Assembly: GCA_963731125.1 (NCBI GenBank)
Contig: CAVSVP010000032.1
Span: forward strand, 124,001-188,000
Length of the DNA stretch: 64,000 nt
Direction: 5' to 3'
Source: CAVSVP01 sp963731125
GTDB lineage: Bacteria > Pseudomonadota > Gammaproteobacteria > Competibacterales > Competibacteraceae
The position numbers and the translations under genes are program-made. Positions 27,002-36,009 of the stretch are shown here, piece after piece. The notes under the pieces were generated by a model. That model was not told where the DNA came from. It made no database searches and was given only the letters and a program-made list of their open reading frames with translations. How positions within the stretch are numbered: the first letter of the stretch is position 1; every line of letters starts with the position of its first letter.

Positions 27002-28129
27002 CTAACCCCGAAAATAGCGCGGCGCTACGAACGGCAGCTTGGCCACTTTGACAGGGTGAGTTTTGCCGCGCACCCTAGCGCACAGTGCCGTGCCCGGCGC
27101 AGCCAAGGTCGTCTCCACATAACCCATGGCAACCGGACTACCCGCGGTAGGACCATAGCCACCACTGGTAATTTTGCCGACGGCTTTACCATTGCCATCC
27201 ACCAATTCGACACCTTCGCGTACGGGCGCCTTACCCTGCGGCTGAATACCGACGCGCTTGCGCGTTACCCCTGAGGCCAATTGCTCAAGAATGATATCCG
27301 CTCCTGGAAAACCGCCCGGCCGCTTTCCATTAGCACGACGCGCCTTGGATATAGCCCAGCTAAGGTTAGCTTCTACCGGAGTCGTTGTGGTATCCATATC
27401 ATGACCATAGAGACAGAGTCCAGCCTCTAAGCGTAACGTGTCGCGCGCACCGAGTCCGGCCGGCGCTATCTCATCTTGGTCCAGCAGCACCCGGGCAAGC
27501 GTCTCTGCGCTATCCGCCGGTACCGAGATTTCAAAACCATCCTCCCCGGTATAACCGGAGCGGGTGACAAAGCAGTTAATGCCGGCAATCGCCGCCTGGG
27601 CCGCACTCATAAACACTAATCGGGTCAGTTCGGGAGCCAGCCGGGTCATGACCGCAGCGGCCTCCGGCCCCTGCAGTGCGAGCAGTGCCCGGTCATTGAG
27701 TTCCTCCAGAGTACAGCGGTCGCTCAAGGTGCCAAGGTGAGCGATATCTTGAGCTTTACAGGCGGCGTTGACCACCATAAAAAGAAACTCACCGGCATTG
27801 GTAATCATCAGATCGTCGAGAATACCTCCGGCCTCGTTGGTAAACAGCGCATAGCGCTGCTGATGAACGGCCAGTCCCAACACATCGACGGGTACCAAGC
27901 TCTCCAGCGCCAGGGCCGCTTCCTTGCCGATGAGGCGCACCTGTCCCATGTGGGACACATCGAATAAGCTGGCGCGGTTACGAGTATGGAGATGCTCCTT
28001 GATGATTCCGGGAGGATATTGCACCGGCATGACATAACCGGCAAACGGCACCATCTTGGCGCCAAGTTCCTGATGTAACGTGTACAACGGAGTGGTGGCT
28101 AAAACACCCTGGGTGGCAGGCTCAGTCAT
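27002..28129 (-). CDS. gcvT: Glycine cleavage system aminomethyltransferase (T protein)
   Basis: GcvT moves the methylene group of glycine from the lipoylated H protein to tetrahydrofolate, releasing ammonia. The 375-residue protein shows the normal features: MVPFAGYVMPVQYP, SLFDVSHMGQVRL, a folate-binding ARDTLRLEAGLCLYGHDMD stretch and the C-terminal VGKITSGGYGPT. I start it at the ATG at 28129, preceded by AAGGAGA with 9 nt spacing; the longer frame from 28165 lacks such a site. The partner genes gcvH and gcvP do not follow here. ilvA lies 80 nt upstream on the same strand. Confidence 0.95.
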   Translation of the reverse strand: MTEPATQGVLATTPLYTLHQELGAKMVPFAGYVMPVQYPPGIIKEHLHTRNRASLFDVSHMGQVRLIGKEAALALESLVPVDVLGLAVHQQRYALFTNEAGGILDDLMITNAGEFLFMVVNAACKAQDIAHLGTLSDRCTLEELNDRALLALQGPEAAAVMTRLAPELTRLVFMSAAQAAIAGINCFVTRSGYTGEDGFEISVPADSAETLARVLLDQDEIAPAGLGARDTLRLEAGLCLYGHDMDTTTTPVEANLSWAISKARRANGKRPGGFPGADIILEQLASGVTRKRVGIQPQGKAPVREGVELVDGNGKAVGKITSGGYGPTAGSPVAMGYVETTLAAPGTALCARVRGKTHPVKVAKLPFVAPRYFRG

Positions 28130-28209
28130 TATAACAGCTCTCCTTATATGATAGGGCTTCGACAAGTCTCACCAAAGCTTAGCGCAATCGGCAGGACCCG
28201 CTAGCCACT

Positions 28210-29412
28210 TTACATCACCGTAAACCCCGCTTCCTGGATAGCCGTAATAATCTCCTGGGTATGCACGTGACCTTTTGCTTCCAGCGTGAGTTCTACCTCC
28301 GCCTGACCCAGTTGTACGTCACTTACCGGCCGGCTTTGCGAAAGGTCGAAAATATTGGCCCGGCAGCGGGCGATGATGGTCGCGAGTTCGGCAACGCTGC
28401 CCGGTTTGTCGGCAACAACGACCCGCAGCCTCGCTAAGCGGCCGTCGAGTTCCATACCGCGTTCGATAATGCGGGAGAGCAAAGTCATATCGATGTTGCC
28501 GCCGCTAAGGACTACGACGACTTTTTGTCCTGCAATGTTCGGAATTTTGCCGTTATGGAGTGCGGCGAAACCCACCGCACCGGCACCTTCCGCCAGCGTC
28601 TTCTCACGCTCCAGCAGAGTTAAGATGGCGCTCGCAATCTCCTCTTCGGTGACCGTGACTATCGCTTCCACATACTGGCTTACCAGAGGGAAGGTATGCT
28701 GGCCTACCACTGCTACCGAGATGCCATCCGCCAGCGTCTTGGCAGCGGGCAAGGGCGTTACTCTGCCTGCTGCTAAACTCGCCTGCATGGCCGGCAGCAG
28801 AGCGGTTTCAACACCGATCACACGCACCGCCGGGCGCACCGACTTAATCGCCGTGGCAATGCCCGCAATTAAGCCGCCACCGCCTACGGGCACGACCACC
28901 ACATCCAAATCCGGCACCTGCTCAAGTAATTCTAAACCGATGCTACCTTGTCCGGCGATCACCGCAGGGTCATCAAAGGCATGCAGGAAAGTATAACCGC
29001 AGGCTTTTTGCAATTCCTGCGCCTTAGCATAGGCCTCATCGTAACCACTGCCGTGCAGGATAATCTCGGCGCCCAATTCCCGGGTTCCCCGCATCTTGGC
29101 CAGCGGTGTCGTTTCCGGCATCACGATCACCGCTTTGCTGCCGAGCAGTTGCGCAGCGCGGGCAACACCTTGGGCGTGATTACCGGCCGATGCGGCGATA
29201 ATACCGGCCGTTTTCTGTTCCTCATCGAGGGAGAGGAGCTTATTCAAGGCCCCCCGTTCTTTGAACGAACCGGTCATCTGCAAATTCTCCAGCTTGAGAA
29301 ACAATTCACAACCGGTCATGCGGCTCAGTGTTTCTGTAAAGGCACAGGGCGAGAAAAACACGTTCTTGCTAATACGCTCTCGTGCTGCCTCAATATCGGC
29401 TAGGGTCACCAT
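28210..29412 (-). CDS. ilvA: Threonine ammonia-lyase (threonine dehydratase)
   Basis: This PLP enzyme deaminates threonine to 2-oxobutanoate, the first step towards isoleucine. The 400-residue protein has the PLP lysine K51 in TGSFKERGALNK, the glycine-rich phosphate loop VPVGGGGLIAGIA and ASAGNHAQGVA. A single ACT-like domain closes the protein (about 325-400; LRVVVADKPGSVAELATII), so it is the short, TdcB-like form with one ACT domain rather than the long IlvA with two. Whether its role is biosynthetic or catabolic cannot be settled from sequence. Upstream, AGGAG-like bases lie before the ATG. Confidence 0.92.
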   Translation of the reverse strand: MVTLADIEAARERISKNVFFSPCAFTETLSRMTGCELFLKLENLQMTGSFKERGALNKLLSLDEEQKTAGIIAASAGNHAQGVARAAQLLGSKAVIVMPETTPLAKMRGTRELGAEIILHGSGYDEAYAKAQELQKACGYTFLHAFDDPAVIAGQGSIGLELLEQVPDLDVVVVPVGGGGLIAGIATAIKSVRPAVRVIGVETALLPAMQASLAAGRVTPLPAAKTLADGISVAVVGQHTFPLVSQYVEAIVTVTEEEIASAILTLLEREKTLAEGAGAVGFAALHNGKIPNIAGQKVVVVLSGGNIDMTLLSRIIERGMELDGRLARLRVVVADKPGSVAELATIIARCRANIFDLSQSRPVSDVQLGQAEVELTLEAKGHVHTQEIITAIQEAGFTVM

Positions 29413-29774
29413 GCTGGGTAGGCTCCTCGTTGCTCACTTACCTAAAGCATAGGTGATTTGCACGTAGCAAACGAACCAGTTTAGGCTGCCAACTGACGGC
29501 GGGACATGTCAGGCGCCACATCCACCGGCAAGAGCGAGCTTGCTCGCGAACTCACCCTGATACCCGCCTCCATCGCGAGCAAGCTCGCTCCTACAAAGTA
29601 GCCTGCAAGGTGTCCCGGATAAAGCGAATACTCTCAGTTTACCAGGCAGGACTTTGTACAGAAGGGATTTTTTCGCTTTACCGGGCGGTCTGTCGGAAAA
29701 AGTTTTGGCTGGCTCAACGGGATACGAAAACGTTCTCGACGGCAGCGCATGCTGTGGGCAACCTTCACCCGGAG
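29413..29774. repeat. Intergenic region with an inverted REP pair (REPIN)
   Basis: The 362 bp gap holds two REP sequences in opposite orientation: AAGAGCGAGCTTGCTCGCGA at 29530-29549 and its mirror, ATCGCGAGCAAGCTCGCTCC, at 29572-29591, the second running on into TACA. Each is itself a hairpin. This is the well-known Pseudomonas-type REP core and its paired form (REPIN), normally spread by a RAYT transposase, which is not in the window. The open frame across it is a by-product of the repeat. Nothing else is seen in the gap. Confidence 0.8.
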
Positions 29775-30296
29775 TCACTCGCGTAGCTGGACATGCCTGT
29801 TATTGGCCATCCCGCTTGCGGTAGACACGGCACCAGACCCCGCATTAGCAGCGGTTTCCGTGCTGCCAAATACCACATCCAAAACATGAGCCAGCCGTTT
29901 TGCTTCCTCAAGAATGATTTTTAGGAAACGGCGCTGTGATTCCAAGTCATCAACGGGATAATCCAGTAAAATTTCAGCAAACGAACGTATACTGGTTAGC
30001 GGCGTGCGAATGACGTGCTGGAGGATGGTGATTGTCTCTTTGTCAAGTGGCAGCGGCAATTGCAGTCCGCCGGTGGGCATCGGTTTGGCGACTTCTGAAG
30101 CCTTATGCTTGATGGAGTGACCGCCTACGGCAGGTGATCCGAGTCCCATTAACGCTTGATACTTGCCACAGTCTTTATAACCCGATGTGCAGTATCGGGT
30201 AATGACTTCCACGTGGTAAGGAGAAATGTAGCCATAACCGATATCGCATTGCTCTATATTCCGTCCATAGTAAGGGCAAACCTGCTTGCCATTCAT
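29775..30296 (-). CDS. Small protein with four-Cys head and lone HisKA phosphoacceptor domain
   Basis: The 173-residue protein ends in a clear histidine-kinase dimerization domain (about 86-140): LQHVIRTPLTSIRSFAEILL has the H-box with His94 followed by the usual two-helix pattern. There is no ATP-binding HATPase domain after it; the stop comes after a short Ser/Ala-rich tail. The first 46 residues carry four cysteines (C7, C17, C36, C43) in a CPYYGRN...YCTSGYKDC setting that could bind iron-sulfur or zinc. This suggests a redox- or metal-sensing phosphotransfer or scaffold protein, but the function is unknown. It could also be a truncated kinase: downstream frames hold no HATPase remnant that I can see. 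Confidence 0.6.
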   Translation of the reverse strand: MNGKQVCPYYGRNIEQCDIGYGYISPYHVEVITRYCTSGYKDCGKYQALMGLGSPAVGGHSIKHKASEVAKPMPTGGLQLPLPLDKETITILQHVIRTPLTSIRSFAEILLDYPVDDLESQRRFLKIILEEAKRLAHVLDVVFGSTETAANAGSGAVSTASGMANNRHVQLRE

Positions 30297-30725
30297 AATA
30301 ACTGGCTCTCCATTTTCGGCTGTTCTTGGGTTCCGCCGGTGTAATACCTGTGCAGTAAGCCGACACCGGCTCGCCGGTTGGGAAAAGCGACTGTCGAAAG
30401 CTTCGCTAACTATGTCGCACGCTTATCGCCAGTTAAAATGATGCAAAGATCACGCCTTTCTTTAATTTTTTTATATAAAAAAAGGCTTGTTATTTTGTTG
30501 GCTTATACGCAATGCTTCAATAACTCCAGCATTGCCGGACGAAGCGTTTCGCAACACTGCAAACGGCTGATGAGCAGCAGTGCTGATAACGCCCTCAGCC
30601 GGCGCGACGCAATGGCTAAGCACCACTGGGTCGTTATTAATATCAAACAGTTATTCTCTTACCTTAAAATCAAGGGAAAAGGTTGCATGATTGCAGAGGA
30701 CAAATCGCCATAAATTGCAGTGCTG
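30297..30725. other. Non-coding gap upstream of the HisKA protein
   Basis: I find no gene here with family-like sequence. An AT palindrome, TTTTTTTATATAAAAAAA, with flanking CCTTT/AAAGG lies at about 30450-30489 and could be a terminator or an AT-rich promoter feature. An open frame on the plus strand (30378-30713) has no start signals or recognisable motifs, and I treat it as chance. Confidence 0.4.
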
Positions 30726-32054
30726 CTAAACAGCATTGCCAGTGAGCATAATGAGCTGCCCCTCTCGATCCATCCGCCGAAAATGCAATAGCAGCGTTTT
30801 CGAATCGTATACCGCGCCGGCATCACCCTTTAGCAACCCCCGCCAGGCAAGCAGCTGAATGGCAGCCGTCAGCACCGGCTCCTTGGGATACCGGTTTGCC
30901 GTTGCCCAATGGATAAACTTTAAGACTCGAAAGGCGTTAAACCACTGGAAAAATCGCTTCCGAAAAGTGGCCACGGAGGCAACATGGTTCTGCATTTCAT
31001 GAAGCCGTTCCCGAAAACCCTGAGTCATGAGATACTCTCCCAGCACCGCAGGGATGCCGCTTAACCAGGCCGAACCTTTGGGATCTTGCGTATACAATGG
31101 ATCCAGACGCGTAAACAGCTCGCGCAGGTCACGAAAGACGGCGGGCGCATAGACTAGATAATCGCCTTCGCTATTTAGCCACCGGCTTTGAGCTTTTCCC
31201 GTGCCGAAAGGCGCCCGCTCGGAGGCCCGTGCGGAAGGCATTACTTTGGTGTCGCGGATTTCCAAAAAACCGCCATGGGGAATGATCTTATGGAGAAAGT
31301 AAAAATCCTCTCCCCCTTGACGACGATTCATGCCCCCTTGTTTTTCGTAGACATGACTACGCACCGCCATACATGAGCCGAGGGTATGATAGGCATAGGG
31401 GAAACCACAAAACCGTAACCCGTGGATGTAGTAACGGAGAAACAGTTCGTATTGCACAATCCCGTCATTCAGACGGGAATCCAAGTTGCCTTCCAGGGGA
31501 TGTTCAAAATAGAGGGTGCCGCCGCAAGCACTGGAATTTACCCTGAAGTGCGACTCGATGCTGCTCAGGTAGGTTGGCTCACAAAGGCAATCGGCGTCCA
31601 ACGAAACGATAATGCCGTCAGGTCTTGCGACGGCATGAAAGCGTGCTACCGCCTCGTCCATACCCAGCTTGCGGGCTAACCCGACACCGGCATGACGCGC
31701 GTCGAGATCCGCAAACCATAACACGTGAAAAGTCAGCTGCGGGTCTTGATGGTCAGTAAGCCAAGCCAAGACTTGCCGATGGGTCTGACGATTCTGCCGA
31801 TGCACGGCGGGCGAATCCGCTGTCGAGGCATTGATGACAATGATGACTTCCACGCTACAAGCAGGCCGCTGACAGCGCCACAGGGAGTCCAAGGTGGCTA
31901 ACAGATCCGGTTCGTTGTAGCAGGGAATGACCACCACCAACCCGAGCGTCGGACTGGGCAAAGTGGTAATCTGCAGCGGCACCCGTTGCCATCTGCGCAA
32001 GTATGAACTCTGGTTTGCCATGGGCGGCGCCGTTTTCACCGCTGCCGTTGTCAT
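30726..32054 (-). CDS. Family 2 glycosyltransferase
   Basis: The 442-residue protein has a GT2 (GT-A fold) core: the beta-1 strand LGLVVVIPCYNEPDLLATLDSL, a VEVIIVINASTAD stretch, the DxD-type metal site in IIVSLDADCLCEPTYL, and GGEDFYFLHKIIPHGG, which resembles the ED acceptor region. No membrane segments are evident, so it is probably soluble. The sugar donor and product are unknown. The C-terminal third, rich in RKRFFQWFNAFRVLKF, has no domain I recognise. The start may be the first ATG or MANQSS 12 residues later; no ribosome binding site decides it. It is divergent from miaE. Confidence 0.8.
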   Translation of the reverse strand: MTTAAVKTAPPMANQSSYLRRWQRVPLQITTLPSPTLGLVVVIPCYNEPDLLATLDSLWRCQRPACSVEVIIVINASTADSPAVHRQNRQTHRQVLAWLTDHQDPQLTFHVLWFADLDARHAGVGLARKLGMDEAVARFHAVARPDGIIVSLDADCLCEPTYLSSIESHFRVNSSACGGTLYFEHPLEGNLDSRLNDGIVQYELFLRYYIHGLRFCGFPYAYHTLGSCMAVRSHVYEKQGGMNRRQGGEDFYFLHKIIPHGGFLEIRDTKVMPSARASERAPFGTGKAQSRWLNSEGDYLVYAPAVFRDLRELFTRLDPLYTQDPKGSAWLSGIPAVLGEYLMTQGFRERLHEMQNHVASVATFRKRFFQWFNAFRVLKFIHWATANRYPKEPVLTAAIQLLAWRGLLKGDAGAVYDSKTLLLHFRRMDREGQLIMLTGNAV

Positions 32055-32084
32055 GCTATTTTGATAATTTTGCTGAGTGAGTCA

Positions 32085-32669
32085 ATGACCAAGAAATCCA
32101 TCGACTTAAGGATAAACACGGATCCAGCTTGGGTTCAGGTAATTGTGGATCACTTCGACGAGTTCCTTCGGGATCATGCTAATTGCGAGCGTAAGGCATC
32201 GGCCCTTGCGATGAGTCTGGTCGTCAAGTATTCTGATCGAACCCGGATTATTCCACAACTGATCGCCCTTGCCCAGGAAGAACTCGGGCATTTTCAACAA
32301 GTTTATCGATTGTTGGAAAACCGCGGACTCCTACTCAGTAAAGATACTCAAGATCCGTACGTGAATCAGCTGGTTAGCCTATTGCGCAGCGGGCGGGAAG
32401 AGCGGTTTCTCGATCGTATGCTGATTTCGTCTCTTATCGAATGCCGCGGCGCCGAGCGTTTCCGGCTGATTTCCGAAGCCCTGGAAGACGTGGAGTTAAA
32501 ACGCTTCTACCGGGAGCTTTGGGCCAGCGAAGCAAAACATGGACATCAGTTCGTCGAGATGATACTGCACTACTTTGCACCGGATGTGGTCTATCCCCGT
32601 CTCCACGAACTTGCCACACGGGAAGCCGAGATTATTCAACGCTTGGCATGGCGGCCCTCGTTACATTAG
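32085..32669 (+). CDS. miaE: tRNA-(ms2io6A)-hydroxylase MiaE
   Basis: MiaE is a non-haem di-iron monooxygenase that hydroxylates the isopentenyl group of ms2i6A37 in tRNA. The ferritin-like fold with two pairs of Glu/His ligands is visible: LAQEELGHFQQVY, ISSLIECRGAERF and LWASEAKHGHQFVEMI. I start it at the ATG at 32085 (MTKKSIDL), giving 194 residues; the longer frame uses a TTG with no family support. Its presence implies miaA and miaB elsewhere in the genome. Confidence 0.93.
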   Translation: MTKKSIDLRINTDPAWVQVIVDHFDEFLRDHANCERKASALAMSLVVKYSDRTRIIPQLIALAQEELGHFQQVYRLLENRGLLLSKDTQDPYVNQLVSLLRSGREERFLDRMLISSLIECRGAERFRLISEALEDVELKRFYRELWASEAKHGHQFVEMILHYFAPDVVYPRLHELATREAEIIQRLAWRPSLH

Positions 32670-32815
32670 ATTGATTTTTTTTCGTCAGCGAAGCCCTGCA
32701 GGACGGTAGGGTTAAGCCGGCGGTGACATGCAACTGCACTGGTGGAGGTCCTATAAACAAGCCATCACTGCTGGGGCCAATAGCCGTCCCGGCAAACACC
32801 GATTGCTGTTGCCGG

Positions 32816-33694
32816 CTAGCTTGATCGGGGTTGGTTTCGCAAGCGAAACGGATCCGCGGGATAGGTGCCGAGATATTCCACCTCTTCGGCAAAAAAATGC
32901 AGTTCTTCCAGCGCTAAACGTACCGGGCGTTGCTTGGGATGGCCATCAATATCAGCATAAAACTGAGCCGCGGTGAAGCCTCCCCCTACCAGATAGCTTT
33001 CCAGCTTTGTCAAATTGACGCCGTTAGTGGCAAACCCGCCTAAGGCTTTATATAAAGCGGCTGGAATGTTGCGAACCCGGAATATCAAGCTGGTAACCAC
33101 CGGTTCCTCGCTGAGCGGCATGTTCTGCGGTGCTCGAGCCATGATCAGAAAGCGGGTCGTATTGTGTTCCGCATCTTCAATGTCGGACAGCAGCACCTTA
33201 AGGCCATAAATTTCCGCGGCTAAAGCGGAGGCAATCACACCGTGGGAACGCTCACCGGTCTCGGCGAGTTCTTTAGCCGCCCCCGCCGTATCAGCATGGA
33301 CGCTCAACCGTAAGCCCAATTTGCGAATCACATTACGGCATTGGGAGAGCGCGTGAACATGGCTGCCAATGACTTCTAAATCTGCCAATTCAGCCGCTGG
33401 CAAGGCCAGCAATTGATGATTCACCCGCTGAAAATGCTCTCCGACAATATACAGACCTCCGTGGGGTAGCAGGTGATGAATATCCGCCACTCGCCCGGCA
33501 ACGGAATTATCCACGGGAATCATGGCAAAGCGGGCCCTACCCTCTTTAACCGCTGCAAAAGTATCCTCAAAGGAGGCGCAGGGTAATGACGCCATACCGG
33601 GAAACACGCTGCGGCAAGCGAGATCCGAGTAGGCGCCCAACGAGCCCTGGAAGGCAATACGGTCAGTGGCTGCTGGTAGAACACCCCTCGTCAA
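32816..33694 (-). CDS. pheA: Prephenate dehydratase (stand-alone)
   Basis: This enzyme turns prephenate into phenylpyruvate in phenylalanine synthesis. The 292-residue protein has the dehydratase domain (about 10-195) with IAFQGSLGAYSDLA, MIPVDNSVAGRVADIHHLL and the catalytic TTRFLIM, followed by an ACT domain (about 205-280) with the Phe-binding ESYLVGGGF. It lacks the chorismate mutase domain fused in E. coli PheA, so the mutase must be separate. It begins with TTG; AAGGAGA lies about 11 nt upstream, and the ATG that directly follows it is in another frame. It is the last gene of the run pdxS-pdxT-unknown-pheA. Confidence 0.93.
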   Translation of the reverse strand: MTRGVLPAATDRIAFQGSLGAYSDLACRSVFPGMASLPCASFEDTFAAVKEGRARFAMIPVDNSVAGRVADIHHLLPHGGLYIVGEHFQRVNHQLLALPAAELADLEVIGSHVHALSQCRNVIRKLGLRLSVHADTAGAAKELAETGERSHGVIASALAAEIYGLKVLLSDIEDAEHNTTRFLIMARAPQNMPLSEEPVVTSLIFRVRNIPAALYKALGGFATNGVNLTKLESYLVGGGFTAAQFYADIDGHPKQRPVRLALEELHFFAEEVEYLGTYPADPFRLRNQPRSS

Positions 33695-33733
33695 TGGTGG
33701 TCATTTCTCCTTGGCGATACTCAACTGACATCA

Positions 33734-34270
33734 CTACCGCTTGTCAAGAGCCACCTCAATACGCACCACCTCTTCGAGAAATGCCCGCACCTGTCCGGCG
33801 ACATCCAACGCTCCCAAGTGCGCTATGACGGCAAAGGACGCATTTTGATCGCCTCCCATCAGTTTTGGCCCCTTATAGTGCTGCCAAAAAAAGGATTTAC
33901 CCTCTGCCGGCGTGCCCCCATTAATATCACCACCGTGCAGCACCAGAATACCGCCGTATTCATCCCGAGCAAAGGCACCGGTCTGTCCGGGATTAAAATC
34001 CATGTGACAGACCGCCGTCTCAGATTCCCAGGCTGAAGGCATCTCGTCGCTCAACCCAAACACATTACGATGCCATGGGTCCGGCATATACATCCAAAAC
34101 CCATACTTCTCCACCCAAACCACATTTTCATAATCTTTGTTGCCGGGCTGATCGCACCGATACTGCACCTGAATATGGTATTTTTCATAATTGTCATAGT
34201 TGAGCCTTCCCTTGAACAAACGATGACATAACTCAATGTTGACGGTTTTTTTTAGAATTTTGATCGCCAT
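33734..34270 (-). CDS. Unrecognised 178-residue protein
   Basis: I do not recognise this gene. It is surely coding: GGAGG lies 5 nt before the ATG, the sequence is well mixed and soluble-looking, and it sits between pdxT and pheA on the same strand with short gaps. The product is rich in aromatic residues in its first half (VVWVEKYGFWMYMPDPWHRN) and has a Gly-rich middle (YGGILVLHGGDINGG). No signal peptide, membrane segment or metal motif is evident. No function is proposed. Confidence 0.75.
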   Translation of the reverse strand: MAIKILKKTVNIELCHRLFKGRLNYDNYEKYHIQVQYRCDQPGNKDYENVVWVEKYGFWMYMPDPWHRNVFGLSDEMPSAWESETAVCHMDFNPGQTGAFARDEYGGILVLHGGDINGGTPAEGKSFFWQHYKGPKLMGGDQNASFAVIAHLGALDVAGQVRAFLEEVVRIEVALDKR

Positions 34271-34328
34271 ATTTGCCTCCGTTAATCTTATTGTTGGCTT
34301 GCCGGGCCACCAAGGCGCAAAACAACGG

Positions 34329-35015
34329 TCACGGCGGTCCGGCGCCTTTGCGTGTCACCCGCATCCAGCTCTCACGGGTCCAAGAGGCATCCAGCATGTC
34401 CTGCTCGGTCTCTAGCGCTACCGCTAAACCACATTTGCGAGCAAAGTACCGGTGGAAACACAGGCTGGGCGTCAATTCGGGGTGAAAAACGGTTACCAAA
34501 ACGGTGTCGCTTTCCGCTGCCGCAATATAATCATCCAAGCGTAACAATACCTCAACATCGGGGCCAACCCGAGTGATTTTGGGGGCGCGAATAAACGTCA
34601 ATGGTATAGGAAATGGGGAAAGACGGGGGATACTGACTTCACGCGTAAAACTGTCGAGTTGACTGCCGAAGGCATTGCGTTTGACAGTCACGTCAATCAA
34701 ATCGAAGCACGACGTCTCACCTAGATTTTCAGTCGCTAGAAGAATGGCCCCGGCACAGGTGCCCCACAACTTAAGACCTCGTTTAAATTCACGCTCGATA
34801 ATCTCCTTAAGCCCAAAAATATGCAGCAAGCGGGCTAGGCAAGTGCTTTCGCCACCGGGAATAATCAGACCGACAAGCTCTTTAAAATCATCGACATCTT
34901 TTACAGGTTTGCCGTTCACTCCAATGCGCTGCAGGTGTTCTAAGTGTTCCTGAACCCCCCCTTGCAGATCAAGAACACCGATCGTGTCGGGCGCTGTCAT
35001 TGCCTCCTTCACCAT
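34329..35015 (-). CDS. pdxT: Pyridoxal 5'-phosphate synthase glutaminase subunit PdxT
   Basis: PdxT is the class I glutamine amidotransferase that makes ammonia for PdxS. The 228-residue protein shows IGVLDLQGGVQEH, LIIPGGESTCL, the nucleophile Cys in LWGTCAGAILLA, and the His-Glu pair in VTVFHPEL, so the triad is complete. It is somewhat longer than typical (about 190) because of its C-terminal stretch. The start is unsure: the ATG at 35015 overlaps the pdxS stop by 7 nt, while the ATG at 35000 gives a more family-like N-terminus but has its AAGGAGG only 2 nt away. It forms an operon with pdxS. Confidence 0.94.
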   Translation of the reverse strand: MVKEAMTAPDTIGVLDLQGGVQEHLEHLQRIGVNGKPVKDVDDFKELVGLIIPGGESTCLARLLHIFGLKEIIEREFKRGLKLWGTCAGAILLATENLGETSCFDLIDVTVKRNAFGSQLDSFTREVSIPRLSPFPIPLTFIRAPKITRVGPDVEVLLRLDDYIAAAESDTVLVTVFHPELTPSLCFHRYFARKCGLAVALETEQDMLDASWTRESWMRVTRKGAGPP

Positions 35016-35890
35016 CCCCGCACGGCCAACAGCTCATCTTCCGGAATACTCGCAATATCTAGCCCCGGCATGGGTTCCCCTAAATCCATAGAAGCCTCCA
35101 GCAGTTTAACCGGATCGTTATAATAGGCCGTTGCCTTAACGATAGCGTGGGCGCGTTTCACCGGATCCACCGACTTAAAAATACCGGAACCCACAAACAC
35201 ACCATCGCAACCCAACTGCATCATAAGGGCAGCATCGGCGGGCGTAGCAATGCCGCCGGCCGCAAAGTTGACCACCGGTAACCGTCCCAATTTCCGCGTT
35301 TCCAGGGCCAATTCGTAGGGAATCCCGTGGTCTTTGGCAAACCCCATCACCTCCTCCAACGGCATACCGACCAGTTGCTGAATCTCTCGATTCAGAGTAC
35401 GCATATGTCTGACGGCTTCGACCACGTTTCCGGTTCCGGCCTCGCCCTTGGTGCGGATCATGGCGGCACCTTCGGCCATGCGCCGCAGGGCTTCGCCAAG
35501 GTTACGGGCCCCGCAAACGAAGGGAATCGTAAATTTTGTCTTATCGATATGGCAGGCTTCATCCGCCGGCGTCAGCACTTCGCTTTCATCAATGTAATCG
35601 ATCTCAAGAACCTGCAGAATCTGGGCTTCCACAAAATGCCCAATACGAGCCTTGGCCATTACAGGAATCGTAACGCCTTCCTTGATGCGTTTTATCATGG
35701 CAGGATCCGACATGCGGGCTACGCCGCCGTGCTTGCGGATATCCGCGGGAACCCGCTCCAGTGCCATGACTGCCACCGCCCCCGCTTCCTGGGCGATCAG
35801 CGCCTGCTCAGGATTCACAACATCCATAATCACGCCGCCCTTGAGCATCTGGGCGAGTTGCGCATTCAGTTGATAACGATTTTCCGCCAT
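35009..35890 (-). CDS. pdxS: Pyridoxal 5'-phosphate synthase subunit PdxS
   Basis: PdxS makes pyridoxal 5'-phosphate directly from ribose 5-phosphate, glyceraldehyde 3-phosphate and ammonia. The 293-residue TIM barrel is highly conserved: GGVIMDVVNPEQALIAQEAG, the catalytic lysine in IPVMAKARIGH (about 81), the second lysine in MIRTKGEAGTGN (about 149) and NFAAGGIATPADAALMM. GAGGAG lies about 11 nt before the ATG. Most gammaproteobacteria use the PdxA/PdxJ route instead, so the presence of PdxST is notable. Confidence 0.97.
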   Translation of the reverse strand: MAENRYQLNAQLAQMLKGGVIMDVVNPEQALIAQEAGAVAVMALERVPADIRKHGGVARMSDPAMIKRIKEGVTIPVMAKARIGHFVEAQILQVLEIDYIDESEVLTPADEACHIDKTKFTIPFVCGARNLGEALRRMAEGAAMIRTKGEAGTGNVVEAVRHMRTLNREIQQLVGMPLEEVMGFAKDHGIPYELALETRKLGRLPVVNFAAGGIATPADAALMMQLGCDGVFVGSGIFKSVDPVKRAHAIVKATAYYNDPVKLLEASMDLGEPMPGLDIASIPEDELLAVRGW

Positions 35891-36009
35891 AGGAACTTGT
35901 GCTCCTCAATCATAACTTTGTGGCTGAGCTTACGGCCGCTAAGCTCTGCTAATAATAAGCCCTGCTTATAATAGAGTAGCGGCAACTACTCCTGGGATCT
36001 TTTTCTTAT

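Noticed and set aside
26880..27058. Short plus-strand frame between glgE and gcvT (ending antisense in gcvT)
   Set aside because: It overlaps the gcvT 3' end and has no family match or start signal.
29509..29778. Open frame of 89 codons on the minus strand after the HisKA gene
   Set aside because: It runs through the REP pair; such frames are a known by-product of REP sequences and it has no ribosome binding site or family character.
30378..30713. Open frame of 111 codons on the plus strand
   Set aside because: It lies in an AT-rich gap, has an unnatural residue mix and no start signal; treated as chance.
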